Below, one piece after another: positions 11,052 through 22,600 of a stretch of 64,000 nt of DNA (within the stretch, counting starts at the first letter, position 1; every line of letters begins with the position of its first letter). Source of the stretch: Tetragonia tetragonoides. Lineage: Eukaryota > Streptophyta > Magnoliopsida > Caryophyllales > Aizoaceae. The DNA is taken from positions 16,219,001 to 16,283,000 of the forward strand of contig CM076153.1 of the NCBI GenBank assembly GCA_038025085.1. Reading direction: 5' to 3'. Below the pieces are notes generated by a model that was not told the origin of the DNA, ran no database searches, and saw only the letters and a list, made by a program, of their open reading frames with translations. A program made the position numbers and the translations under genes.

Positions 11052-13550
11052 TTGCATGTAAGTTCACGTGGTACCAAAAGAAAATTAACCAATGAGAATT
11101 CTTTATCACTCTGGCATAAGCGTTTGGGTCACATATCCCAACAAAGAATTCCGAAACTTGTGTCAGATGGAATCCTTGATTCCTCAAATTCAGATATTTG
11201 CATTGAGTGTATTAAGGGAAAACAAACAAACAAGACTAGATTAGGTGTCATAAGAGTTAAGAATGTCTTAGAATTAATACATACGGATATTTGTGGGCCA
11301 TTCTCTACACCTTTTTGAAATGGTCAACAGTTCTTTATCACATTCATAGACGATTACTCTTGTTATGGGTATCTATATCTCATTCATGAGAAGTCCCAAT
11401 CATTGACGTGTTCAAATCATTTAAGGCCGAAGTTAAAAATCAATTATGCAAAAGGATTAAAATCGTTAGATCTGATCGTGGTGATGAATATTACGGCATA
11501 TATGATGTTTCAGGTGAACAAAGTCAAAGGCCATTTGCTAAATTCCTAGATGAGTGTGGGATTGTTCCTTAATACACCATGCCAGGTAGTCCTACCATGA
11601 ATGGTGTAGCTGATGCGAGAAAACTAAACTATGGCAAGTGTACCAGTCGCACAAGTAATAAAGAAAGTAAGTAAAGTATCGTTCCCACGAGGACTAGAAT
11701 GAATAAGTACTAAAATAATGAAAACCCTAACTTTATCTAGATAACCGAATTTAAGATTTTGAATTAAGAACTGAACTAAAATAACTAGCTAGATTAACTA
11801 AACCTAACAATTGGGTAAATAATCAAATCAATCAATAAGAGGAAAACACTAGGGTTTTGGGTTCACCGATCCAATTCTTTGTAAATCCCTAATAAATAAA
11901 TCCCAAGGTTGAAATTAATAACATGAGGCAAGGCTTTTCTGAACTATTCAATATACTTTCTCAAGCTATATTGAATTTAACTTAAATTATTAACCTATGC
12001 TATCTCTAGATAGATTTAAACAATTCAAGAAGCATTGAGAACAATAAAAACCTATAACAAGATAATTGCAAGAATCACGTTTGTACTTCTCAGTATTTCG
12101 TTCAAATCTCAGTTTATGCTATTATGAACTAGTGCATATAATCACTTCTCAGTCTCATACATACACAATAAATCAAATCAAATACTGATCAAACCTTCAA
12201 TTGTATTAAGAACAACAACATAAACTCACATGCAACAAAAATCAAATCTTGGAATTATAATATTAAGAATACTACATTAAAAAGGATGGCTACACCTTAG
12301 CTCTAGTTAAAAGAAGTTTAGCTCATAATAATTAATAAAACTAACAGCAAAGATTCAATAGAATTCATCAAAACAATTAAAGTTCAAGAAAAACCTAGTG
12401 CTTGGATGATGTTCTTGATCTTCTCTTCTTCTTCTCCAATTCAAAGTAGTTCTCAAAGAGGAGAGGCAAAAAGTCCTAGGAAAAACCCTAAAAGTCTCCT
12501 TATATAATTATGGGAAGAAAAAAAGAATGAAAAATAAAACAAAGCCCAATTGCCAAAACCGTCCGCGCGTGTGCTGGCCAAAGACACGGCCGTGTCAAAA
12601 GACACGACCTGGCCGTGTCTACGGCTGTGAGCATATTTTCAAGCTTCTTGGTTGATTTTCTCCACAAGTGCAAATTCGTATTCATGTGAAAAGACATGGG
12701 CAGCTCGTGTCTTTCTCTATAAGCATGTTTTGAGCATCTTTCAAGCTCATATCTCCTCGCCAAGTCTTCACACCTCAAGTACTCTTCCAAATCATCATCG
12801 AATCAACACCGAAATCAACTACCTACACACAAAAACAACCTAAAGTAGTAAAAACGAACTAAAAGGCTAAATGTACCTAAAAACATATAAACTAGCTAAA
12901 TAAATTATCTAATCTAGAGTGAATTGTGACAAAATATAATGTATAATCCTCACTCATCAGTAGCTGAGACATGAAATCGGACATTAAAGGACATTGCGAG
13001 AAGTATGATTTGTCATACTACCTTACAAGACTCACTCTAGGGAGAGGCATTGAAAGCTGCAGCATATATACTTAACAAAGTTCCAACTAAAGCTACAATT
13101 AAAACCCCATATGAACTATGGATTAGAAAAAAGCCTATTATCAAGCACTTGCATATTAGGGGTTGTCCAGATGAGGCAAGACCTTATAGGCCAAATGAAA
13201 AGAAACTGGATTAAAAAACTATTAGTAGCTATTTTGTTGGATATTCTGAAAGGTCCAGGGGGGTATAAGTTCTATGATCCCACTTCTAGAACTACTTTTG
13301 AGACAGGTAATGCCCGGTTCTTTGAGGATGCTGAGTTTGGGGGGTGGGGAGTTAAAGTTAGAGATTTTGTCTTCGAGGAAGAACAGGTGTCTCTTCCTTC
13401 AGTTGTTGTTGATCATGATCAGGTGTACCCATTCCTGAGAAGGATCACGAAACAACTCCGGTCCAAGACAATCTTGATAATCTCCCTAATCAAGTTTCTA
13501 AAATTGTTAATGAAGATTAAACTCAACAATCTCAAGAACATAAAGTGCCA
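11052..13550 (+). pseudogene. Copia integrase, broken and split by insertion
   Basis: The GAG-pre-integrase zinc region reads LWHKRLGHISQQRI and CIECIKGKQ (about 11100-11225), then the first catalytic Asp in LIHTDICGPF. After a stop at 11319, FITFIDDYSCYGY and further pieces run in shifting frames to 11605. Past the inserted LTR the frame resumes at about 12966 with LWGEALKAAAYILNK and YELWIRKKP, then SRGYKFYDPTSRTTFETGNA near 13250-13310. Stops and frameshifts rule out function. The integrase core glutamate region lies exactly where the solo LTR inserted. Confidence 0.85.
11611..12959 (-). mobile_element. Second solo LTR, minus strand, 5-bp target duplication
   Basis: A 1349-bp block reads on the minus strand from TGATGAGTGAGG (12959) to CTCGCATCA (11611). 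It is flanked by GTAGC at 11606-11610 and 12960-12964. Removing it restores continuity of the copia integrase. The minus strand has a TATA-like TTATATAAGG near 12497-12508. A GC-rich patch at 12555-12630 holds repeated ACGGCCGTGT-type inverted motifs. Start, end and length resemble the solo LTR at 7226-8562, so both probably come from one family. Confidence 0.87.
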
Positions 13551-15285
13551 TTAAGGAGATCCACTAGAGAAAGAAGAACTACAATTTCGGATGATTATAT
13601 TGTATTTCTTCAAGAACATGAGGTAAACTTGAAAATGGTGGAAGATACTTTTGTCTTTCTCCAAGTACAAGGACCGGACCTTGGACTTGTGGAAGATGAT
13701 CCATTCAACTTCTGTCAAGCCATGAAAAGTTCTAATTCTCAAAAGTGGGTTGATGCTGTGATTGATGAGATTAACTCCATGAATGATAATGACATTTGGG
13801 AGCTTGTACCATTGCCCGAACGTGTTAAGCCCATTGATTGCAAATGGATATTTAAACCCAAGCGGGATTCAAAGGGTAATGTCATTAGGTTTAAAGCTCC
13901 TCTTGTCGCTAAGGGCTACACTCAAAAGGAAGGCATTGATTATAAAGAGACTTTCTCTCCACTTTCATCGAAAGACTCTTTTAGGACAATAATGGCACTA
14001 GTGGCACATTTTGATCTTGAACTTCATCAGATAGATTTAAGACATCGTTTCTCTATGGTGACATTGAAGAAACAATTTATATAGTGAAACTAGAAAACTT
14101 TGTTTCGGGAGATCCAAAGAAAATGATTTGCAAATTAAGGAAATTCATCTATGGGCTCAAGAAAGCTTCCTGTCAGAGGTATCATAAGTTTCATGAAGTT
14201 GTTACATCTTTTGGTTTTGAACCAAATGTTGCTGAAGACTGTGTATATACCACAGGTTCAGTGGGAGTAAGCATATTTTTCTGGTTTTATATGTTGATGA
14301 CATACTTCTTGCCAGCAACGATATAGGCTTATTGCACGAAACTAAGAGATTTCTTTTAAAGAAATTTGAAATGAAAGATCTTAGTGACGCCTCTTTTGTA
14401 TTAGGAATTCAGATTCATCGAGATCGCTCCAAAAGTGTTCTCGGACTATCACAAAAAGGCTATATCGATAAGCTAAGGTTCTTAAAAGATTTGGCATGCA
14501 GGATTGTAAATCAGGGACACCCCTGTTGCTAAGGGAGACAAATTTAGTCTCAATCACTTCCCAAAGAATGGTTTTCAAACTAAGGAAATGGAGAAGACGC
14601 CTAATGCTTCAGCTATATAGGGAGTCTGATGTATGCTCAGGTTTGCACACGACTTGATCTCGCGTGCATTGTTGGGGTGCTAGAAAGATATCTCAGCAAT
14701 CTGAGAATGGACCATTGGAAAGCAGCCAAAAGGGTCATGTGGTATTTACAGAGAACAAAAGACTACATGCTCGCATATCGAAAGTCGGATCAACTTTAAA
14801 TCATTGGGTACTCGACTCCAATTTTGTTGGATGTCAAGATAGTCTGAAATCTACTTCAGGCTATATCTACATGCTTGCTGGAGGATCTATCTCATGCAGA
14901 AGCATCAAGCAAACTCTTACGGCTACTTCCACTATGGAAGCAGAATTCATAGCATGTTATGAGGCATCCAATCAAGAATTATGGCTGCGAAATATTGTTA
15001 CTAGACTGCAAATAGTTGATGGTATTGAAAGACCACTCAAGTTAATGTGTGATAATACGTCAGCAGCCCTTATGCTAAAAATAAAAGCACTTTGACGAAG
15101 GCAAAACATATAAACGTCAAATTTTGAGCTGTGAAGGAAAGAGTATAGAATAGACAACTGTCTGTAGAGCATATCAGTACAAACGCCATGGTTGCAGATC
15201 CGCTCACTAAGGGATTTCCACCCAAAGTATTTCATGATCATGTTGCTCGTATGGGTGTCAAATTAGTTGAGGATTATGAGTTTTA
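13545..15285 (+). pseudogene. Copia reverse transcriptase and RNase H, broken
   Basis: The RT starts with KWVDAVIDEINSMNDNDIW and WELVPLPERVKPIDCKWIF, then KAPLVAKGYTQKEGIDYKE. The stop at 14082-14084 is followed by CKLRKFIYGLKKASCQRY, and the catalytic YVDD codons are at about 14289-14300, now reached only after a frameshift. RNase H is visible at 14664-15095 (KSTSGYIYMLAGGSISCRS, TMEAEFIACYEA) and the tail at 15144-15285 ends in EHISTNAMVADPLTKGF with a stop at 15283. Bases 15286-15716 are the noncoding 3' region of the element. Confidence 0.87.
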
Positions 15286-15716
15286 GTGGGATTTTGTCTC
15301 ATAGTGTTTCTATGTTGTCCAAACAGATTTGGTGATTCAGTTTTTAACGTTTTATCTACATATATTCAGTTATAAAGTTTTATGTACTCTTACAGTTTTG
15401 AGGTTGATCTCAATAAAGTTTAAGGTGGACCAATTGGAAATATAAATTCTATTTCAGATCACATTTTGTGTTATTTTCATGCTACACACATATACTTTAT
15501 CCATGTTGTTGATTATATTGATATACGTGATCATTGTTGGGTCTGGTTATTTCAGTGAAACAAAGATCTCTTTGGTTCTGTGTTGATATGATTGATGAAC
15601 CGGATTGGCTAATGACGATTTCAGGTTGATAGCAATACTGAGCTCCTAAGATTATAATGTATCATACAATGCTAAGGTTTGTGCATATACCTGAGTATGT
15701 TGTCCAAGTGGGAGAT

Positions 15717-16150
15717 TGTTAGATTTATGGACTTTATACTACATGTATATGGACAATTATATTATACGGATTAATTGTATATTATATGCTATCTTCCGGT
15801 TTGGCCCAAAATAAGTGGTCCTACGGATATTAATACTAAGTGGGCTAAATATATCGTCTTATAAGGTATAGGGTCCAATTGTGTAGAGACCCATAGACTT
15901 AACTCTAATTGATGATGGGCTAATTAGGGATAAGAAACTCTATGTATAAAGGGGTTATGGTCCCCACTCCCCAGTTGAACATATGTTACATCTGTGTGAT
16001 TCCCATCGTTAGATAGAGAAACCCTGGTGTGTGTATCAACTGGAAGATGCTCTAATCCTAAGCGATCTTCAATTGGATAAAAGGCTTCCACTTATGGATT
16101 CAGGTACGCTTCCACTTATGTTCTTGTCTAAATAATTCGATATGAAGTTT
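15717..16150 (+). repeat. 3' LTR of the copia element (right end approximate)
   Basis: It begins TGTTAGATTTATGG right after a polypurine tract. It contains a TATA-like TGTATAAAGG near 15944-15952 and the leader-like stretch GAACATATGTTACATC. The right end is near 16150, where sequence related to the LINE fragment begins (TCCTACTCCACAAGACTTAG). No paired LTR is available to fix the end. Confidence 0.6.
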
Positions 16151-16164
16151 ACAGTTTTAATAGG

Positions 16165-17310
16165 ATTTATTCCAAGAAATAGATCCTACTCCACAAGACT
16201 TAGCTCCTAGCAATGCACCTGTAGTATCAAAATCAAATTCAAGTTTAACCACTTGTTGCCATTCTTCAAACTTCTTTTAATGGTATTGGCAATCTGAGTG
16301 TGATTTGTGACTAGGCTGTCAAAGGAGATCTTGTTTCTAACAAACCAATATATCCACCAAGAAAACATAAGCAATGAAAATGATTTCTGATCAAAATGCT
16401 TATGAAGGGCCACAAATCTACTAACAAAGGACCCTTGGGAGGAAATTAACGGAGAGAAATTCTTTCCCACTAGCTTTTGAACATCTTTTCAAACTTGGAG
16501 AAAGGATGAACATTCAAAAAAATAAATGGAATTTGTCTTCATAGTGATGATTATAAAAAATATATTCTTGTGGTAAAATAATCTTACTTTGTTGGAGTCT
16601 ATGCTTACTACGCAATCCATCCAAACAAAGTTTCCACAAGAAGACTTTCACTTTATTAGGCAATTAAGTTTCCAAAACCAACTAAATTCATATTTTTCTT
16701 TAAACTTATTCTGAAGACCCTGAGCTAATCAAATTGCAGATTTTTAAAGAAAAAATGTCATCACTAGAAAAGCCTCAATAAAGCTTATCAATAGAAGTGT
16801 TCAAGGGAATAAGAATACTAATAATAATGCTAATAAGTACTTCCAAAAGAAGAATTCTAGAAAGTAATATAAATCGGGATCCCAACCACCCTCCTCAGAG
16901 AAAAACATACTGACTGGGATATCCAAATCAAATAAAGGCTCATCCGAATTGGCTACATGAAAGAGGGCTTGAAGCGAATGAGGTCCAAATCAAATAATCT
17001 TTACAAAAATTAATTGTTTGCCCATTGCCCACTTACCAACCAAGTGCTGTGAAAACTATTTCTCTTACATTCATAATAAGGTTGCGCCATTCCCAAGACA
17101 TATTTATCCCCTTATTACCATAACAAGCTAAATCAACACCTTTTAGATATTTTTTGTTGACTAATTTAATCCATAAATTACTAGGTTCTGTCTAAATTTT
17201 TCATTGTAATTTCATTTGCATTGCTTTATTGGTTCTATTTTACGTAAAAGAATTTACGTAAACCTAGACCACCAAGATTTTTTGGTCTACAAATTTTGTC
17301 CCAGTTATCT
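16165..17310 (-). pseudogene. LINE ORF2 3' remnant (zf-RVT / RNase H), copy 1
   Basis: On the minus strand, fragments VKVFLWKLCLDGLRSKH and LMFSWWIYWFVRNKISFDSL resemble the zinc-binding region after the RT of plant LINEs, with a trace of the RNase H-like domain at 16165-16205. It is full of frameshifts. The whole segment is repeated at 24365-25425 as part of a segmental duplication. The RNase H part is almost missing here because the copia LTR abuts it. Confidence 0.65.
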
Positions 17311-19039
17311 CTCACTAGTTGGAAATGCAACACTAGTTGATTTTGTACGGTTTTGTGCAAGTGAGCATTTGTTATCTCTCTCTTTTTGTGAATAACCTTT
17401 GACCTACATTGTTAGCTTTACAAAGTTGCCTTCGGTTAATTATATATTCAAATGGTTTGTAAAGGTTTAGTTGTTTTGGATAGGAGATTTCCCATGCGTG
17501 TGTGCAGTTGCCACTGTCCGATTAGTGACGCGTTCACAGTGATGTGGGGCATTCTATTTAAGAGATGTTTTAGTTACGAATCCAACCCAAATCGAACGTT
17601 ACGATTTTTATTCTGAAACTCCTGATTTCCTTCAACTTTTAGTTTGATTACAGAATCGTAACATGTTTTCTTCCTCTATTTATTCGGTTAATTCCAATGA
17701 GTTTTGTACACTTAAAAATTTTCTTCTTCATCTCTCTTCTTCTCTAAACTTCTGAGCAGTATTGTTGCGATTCCATCTCCTTCATTTCGAGTGCACGGAA
17801 ATGATGAGCGTTGTGCTAACCTTGGAAGACGACCTCCACTTCTAACCGCACTTGTCCGGACGAAATTGATTCTAAAGCAGTGGCCTTATACCACGACACA
17901 ACAATTATACCTATGCTATAGCAAACTATTTGATCCACATCCAAAGTCTTGTTTTCCGGATCTATATTTAGTTTTATTGTAGAGATATCTCAATAACAGT
18001 ACACATAACTTGTATCAACAATTAAGATGCTTACATATAGACTCTATGGTGCTTAACTCACCCTGACAATGGTTGACAACCAACAAACAACGCTGAAATG
18101 CAGTGTCCTTATTTTAATCGAGATTTCTTTCTTGTACCCTTTTGGATCGTTTCTTGCTGACGTTAAAATAAGAAAAATTCTTCAATGAAAAATTCTTGGT
18201 AAAAATAATGTGGTTGGTAATTTGGCATGTATTAATTAGCTTTCTTCAAAAACTGCAAACTATTGTCTGAATTCCACGGTTCAAGTAGATATGTGGATAC
18301 AATAAAAGTAACTTACCATAAGATAATTTTAATTATTTAAGTCGTAGTTTCTTTTCTTTATTTTGCATGTATAGTTTTTTCATTGTGTGATATGTGTCCA
18401 CACAATTGTCTAAACTCGAGGTCCAACTAATTATAATGAATTATTGAACGTCATGAATATTGAATACCTACCAATCTACCATGAGGAGTTGAGGACCCCT
18501 TAATCTTTAATCGCTCATCTTTAATACCTACCAACTCTGATCTCTGCAGTGGGCAATTGCAAGTCATGATGGCCAGCTAAGATGTGGGACTCTTTTTGAA
18601 ATGTTGATCCTACGAATGAAATCCCATGCATGAGTTACTTTCTTCCAGTTTCCAAGTTGGGAAATGGGAAGTAACTCCACTTTGCAATATATAGTAATAA
18701 TAACGGGCCAGAGCTGAAATCTTTTTTTGAGTGTCCCTAGAGACTAAATTGGATCTGAGATCAACAAAACATACTTGTATTTCATTATTCACTTTCTAAT
18801 CGAAAGTAGGCAATCATACATACATGCTCAATACTCAAATAGTGTACCACATGAGCTCAGACATCAGATAATCTGATCTAATACTCCCATGTATTTCATA
18901 ACAATGTACGTCATTTAAAGGTAGTGGTTCAAGCTAGGATAAAGGGTTAAAGAAACTATTTGCTAGATCTGTTAGTCACAATTATAAAAAATAATAATAA
19001 TAATAATAATTGGCGCGTACCAAAGGTGCACCCTGGTGC

Positions 19040-19250
19040 ATGTAAATATTTGCGAAAAGAGAAATATTATGTGCAGCCACAAAGTAAGGTTGCAATTTGC
19101 ACCCCTACAATTAAAATTGGACACATAAACACTTGTAAGGGGAAGTGATTTTCTTTTTCTGATTTTTCCTTTGCAAATGCTTATGTGTCTAGTTTTAATT
19201 GGGGGATTGAGGCTGCACATAGCATCCCTCTTGCGAAAATGATGGGGATG
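19040..19250. repeat. Foldback MITE-like element
   Basis: The left side (TTATGTGCAGCC at about 19066, then CAATTAAAATTGGACACATAA) is the inverted copy of the right side (TTATGTGTCTAGTTTTAATTG, then GGCTGCACATAGCA near 19210). This makes a hairpin of about 200 bp with a small loop at about 19140-19165. The A2 duplicate keeps only the right half. No clear target duplication could be assigned. Confidence 0.5.
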
Positions 19251-19274
19251 TCGTGCAAATGGAGGAGTGAAAAG

Positions 19275-19654
19275 TGTTGGGAGATATGGACGTTCCCAAA
19301 ATCTAATAGGCAACGAATAAATACTAATACAGAAGAAAGATAAACACCAACAAGGAATACTCAAAAGTTATATATTCTCTCTAAAACAAGAGTACAAAAT
19401 TGTCTCTCAAGATTGACCTAATTCTTGAGGATTACACAATTTATTTAGAGTGTATTAAACTCACTCTTCTCTCTTTTCTTCTGTCTTATTTTTCTATATC
19501 TTCACATCACAGGGATTTCCCCCTTTTTTTTTATATAGGGAAGTCTTCCTATATTTAGTTCTGTGATTGAGAGACAACGAAGGAAAACTTTTTATTAAAA
19601 GGCTTTTCTATTTTACTGTTTGATAAATCCCACAAAAATGGGATTACCACAACA
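19275..19654 (-). repeat. 3' LTR of the young copia element
   Basis: 380 bp, TGTTGGGAGA to ACCACAACA on the plus strand. The minus strand holds a TATA box (CTATATAAA, around 19530-19540). It ends directly next to the polypurine tract at 19655-19670. Confidence 0.95.
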
Positions 19655-19683
19655 ATCCTCCCCCTCCCATTTAGGTGGGTTCA

Positions 19684-22600
19684 CTACAATACGTTATGTG
19701 TATCCATGCCAGACTTCTTCCTGCATAACTCATGCTTTTCTCGGGTCACAATCTTCGTCATCATATCTGATGGGTTCTCGTCGGTATGAATCTTCTGTAT
19801 CTGCAACATGTGGCTCTCTATCACTCCGCGTATCCAATGATATCTAACATCTATATGCTTGGTGCGAGAATGATACATTGCATTCTTGCTCAAGTCTATT
19901 GCACTCTGACTATCACAATAGATGACATATATGTCTTGTTTCAAACCAAACTCTTGGAGAAATCTCTTTAACCATAACATCTCTTTTCCTGCTTCAGTAG
20001 CAGCGATGTATTCTGCTTCTGTTGTAGACAAGGCAACACATTTCTGCAGCTTGGACTGCCATGAAACAGCTCCCCCTGCGAAGGTAAACAATAATCCAGA
20101 TGTAGATTTTCTACTGTCCAGATCTCCCGCCATGTCTGCATCAGTGTAACCTTCCAAGGCTAGTTTGGAACTTCCAAAACTTAAGCATAGTTTAGATGTA
20201 CCCTTCAAGTACCTGAAGATCCATTTCACTGCTTCCCAGTGTACCTTTCCTGGATTTGAAAGAAATCTGCTCACTACTCCGACTGCATGAGCGATATCTG
20301 GCCTGGTGCAAACCATTGCATACATAAGACTTCCTACTGCTGAAGAGTAGGGAACTACTTCCATTTCTTCTATCTCCTTTTGAGTAGTGGGGCAAGACCT
20401 CTTACTTAGTTGAAAATGACTAGCAAAAGGAGTGCTAACAGGCTTAGCATCTTTCACATTGAACCTCTGTAGCATTCGTTCAACATATTTCTCTTGCGAC
20501 AGCCATACCTTTCCAGCTTTCCTATCGCGGGTAATTTTCATACCTAATATTTGTTGAGTTGGCCCTAAGTCCTTCATGTCAAAAGACTTAGATAAATCAT
20601 CCTTGAGTTTGCCAATCTGGCTAACATCTCGACCAACAATTAGCATGTCGTCAACATACAATAGAAGGATTATGAAATTTCCATCGGAGATCCTCCGAAT
20701 ATAAACACACTGGTCTGCGTCAGTTCTCTTGTATCCATGACCCATCATGAATGAGTCAAACTTCTTATACCACTGTCGTGGTGCCTGCTTAAGGCCATAT
20801 AGACTTTTCTTCAGCCGACAGACCAAGTTCTTCTTTCCTTTTATTTCAAATCCTTCCGGTTGTGTCATATATATCTCTTCATCAAGATCTCCGTGAAGGA
20901 ATGCCGTTTTCACATCTAGCTGCTCAATCTCAAGGTTCATACTAGCAGCCAATCCCAAAATGACTCGAATTGATGTCATTTTCACAACCGGGGAAAAAAT
21001 CTCGTCAAAGTCAATTCCTTTCTTCTGACCAAATCCTTTGACGACCAACCGTGCTTTGAATTTCAGGATTTTGTCTCCGTCCTTTTTCAACTTGAAGACC
21101 CACTTGTTCTTTAAGGCCTTCTTTCCCTGTGGGAGTTCTACCAACTCATACGTTTGATTCTTCTGCAAGGAATGCATCTCTTCTTGCAGAGCTTTCACCC
21201 AGTTACCTTTATCCTTGTGAGCCATAACCTCTTGAAAATTTTCTGGCTCTCCTTCATCAGTCAACATAACATACTCAGACCTACTATATCTCGTGGATGG
21301 AATAGGCACTCTATGTCCCCTGCCATACTGAGGTTGTTCCGACTCAGTCAAAGGGGTCTCCTCCCTCTGCTCAGCAGGTGGCTCTGGAACCTCATCATCG
21401 TCTTCTGGAGTGTCAGTAACTCCATCCGGGATATCTCCCCTGTCAATAGAAACTTGTGGTGGGGAGATAGGGTCTAAGCTAACTGGTTGTTCTTCTAATT
21501 GTTGCGGCTTCTCACCTTTCTCAATGTCTTCAATGGTTTGATCTTCAAGAAATACAACATCTCTACTTCGAATGATCCTTTTCTTAATAGGATCCCACAA
21601 TCTGTAGCCAAATTCTTCATGAGCATAACCCAAGAATATGCATTCTTTAGCCTTTTTATCAAGCTTGGATCTCTCGTCTCTTGGTATATGAACCAAAGCT
21701 CTACATCCAAAGACCTTTAAGTGACCATATGAAACTTTCTTTCCGGTCCACACGCTTTCCGGAGTATCACCATTCAGTGGAGCTGAAGGTGAACGGTTGA
21801 TCAGGTCAACTGCTGTCCTCATTGCCTCCCCCCAAAAGGAGCTTGGCGGTTTTGCATTTGAGAGCATACATTTGATCCTCTCACATATGGTTCGGTTCAT
21901 CCTTTCAGCAATGCCGTTGTGTTGCGGCGTCTTTGCAACAGACTTCTCAAGCCTGATGCCATAACCTTTACAGTATTCTTCGAAAGGGTCTCTATATTCG
22001 CCACCATTGTCTGAACGTACACTCTTGAGCTGTTTGCTTGTTTCTCTCTCTACCTTCAAATGAAAATCCTTAAAAGCATCCAAAACTTGGTCTTTACTTT
22101 TCAAGGCAAACGCCCACACCTTTCTTGTATGGTCATCAATGAAGGTGACAAAGTAAAGAGCACCACCAAGTGTTTTACTTGGCATTGAACAAACATCAGT
22201 ATGAACTAAATCTAAACGATTAGATTTTCTGGATGGTGGCCTACTATGAAATGCAACCCTGTGTTGTTTCCCCATTACACAATCAACACAAGTATGCAAC
22301 TTTGTACCTTGCAGGCCTGGTAAAAGATCCTTCTTGGCAAGGATGTCGAGTCCTTTTTCACTCATGTGACCGAGTCTCTTGTCCCATAACACGGTTGGAA
22401 CACTCTTCACTGTATCGACTTCTCCATCGTAGAGTTTGACCTGAGTGGTGTAAAGGGACCTATTTTTCTCACCCTTGGCTACCACTAAACTTCCTTTGGT
22501 GAGCTTCCACTTACCTTCACCAAAGTGGTTAACATAACCTTCATCATCTAGCTTACCAGCTGAGATTAGATTAAGACGAATGTCTGGGACATGTCTTACA

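Larger units (their letters stand above)
10980..16150 (+). mobile_element. Decayed Ty1/copia element, 3' half, interrupted by a solo LTR
   Basis: The order GAG-pre-integrase, integrase, RT, RNase H, 3' polypurine tract (AAGTGGGAGA at about 15706-15715) and LTR start (TGTTAGATTT at 15717) identifies copia. Gag and the 5' LTR are not recognisable, so the left part is lost or was truncated where it meets the gypsy LTR. The solo LTR at 11611-12959 inserted later. The copy is inactive because of stops and frameshifts in every domain. Confidence 0.85.
16165..19274. repeat. Segmental duplication, copy A1
   Basis: Collinear with 24310-28050 on the same strand: 16165-17310 matches 24365-25425 (LINE remnant); 17317-17970 matches 26692-27360 (copia LTR plus flank); 18386-18825 matches 27358-27790; 19205-19274 together with 24150-24230 matches 27893-28050. 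Copy A1 lacks the copia internal remnant seen at 25430-26690, while A2 lacks 17970-18385 and most of 18826-19204. No gene is recognisable in 17310-19274 apart from the copia LTR. A short (AAT)n microsatellite lies at about 18988-19010. Confidence 0.85.
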
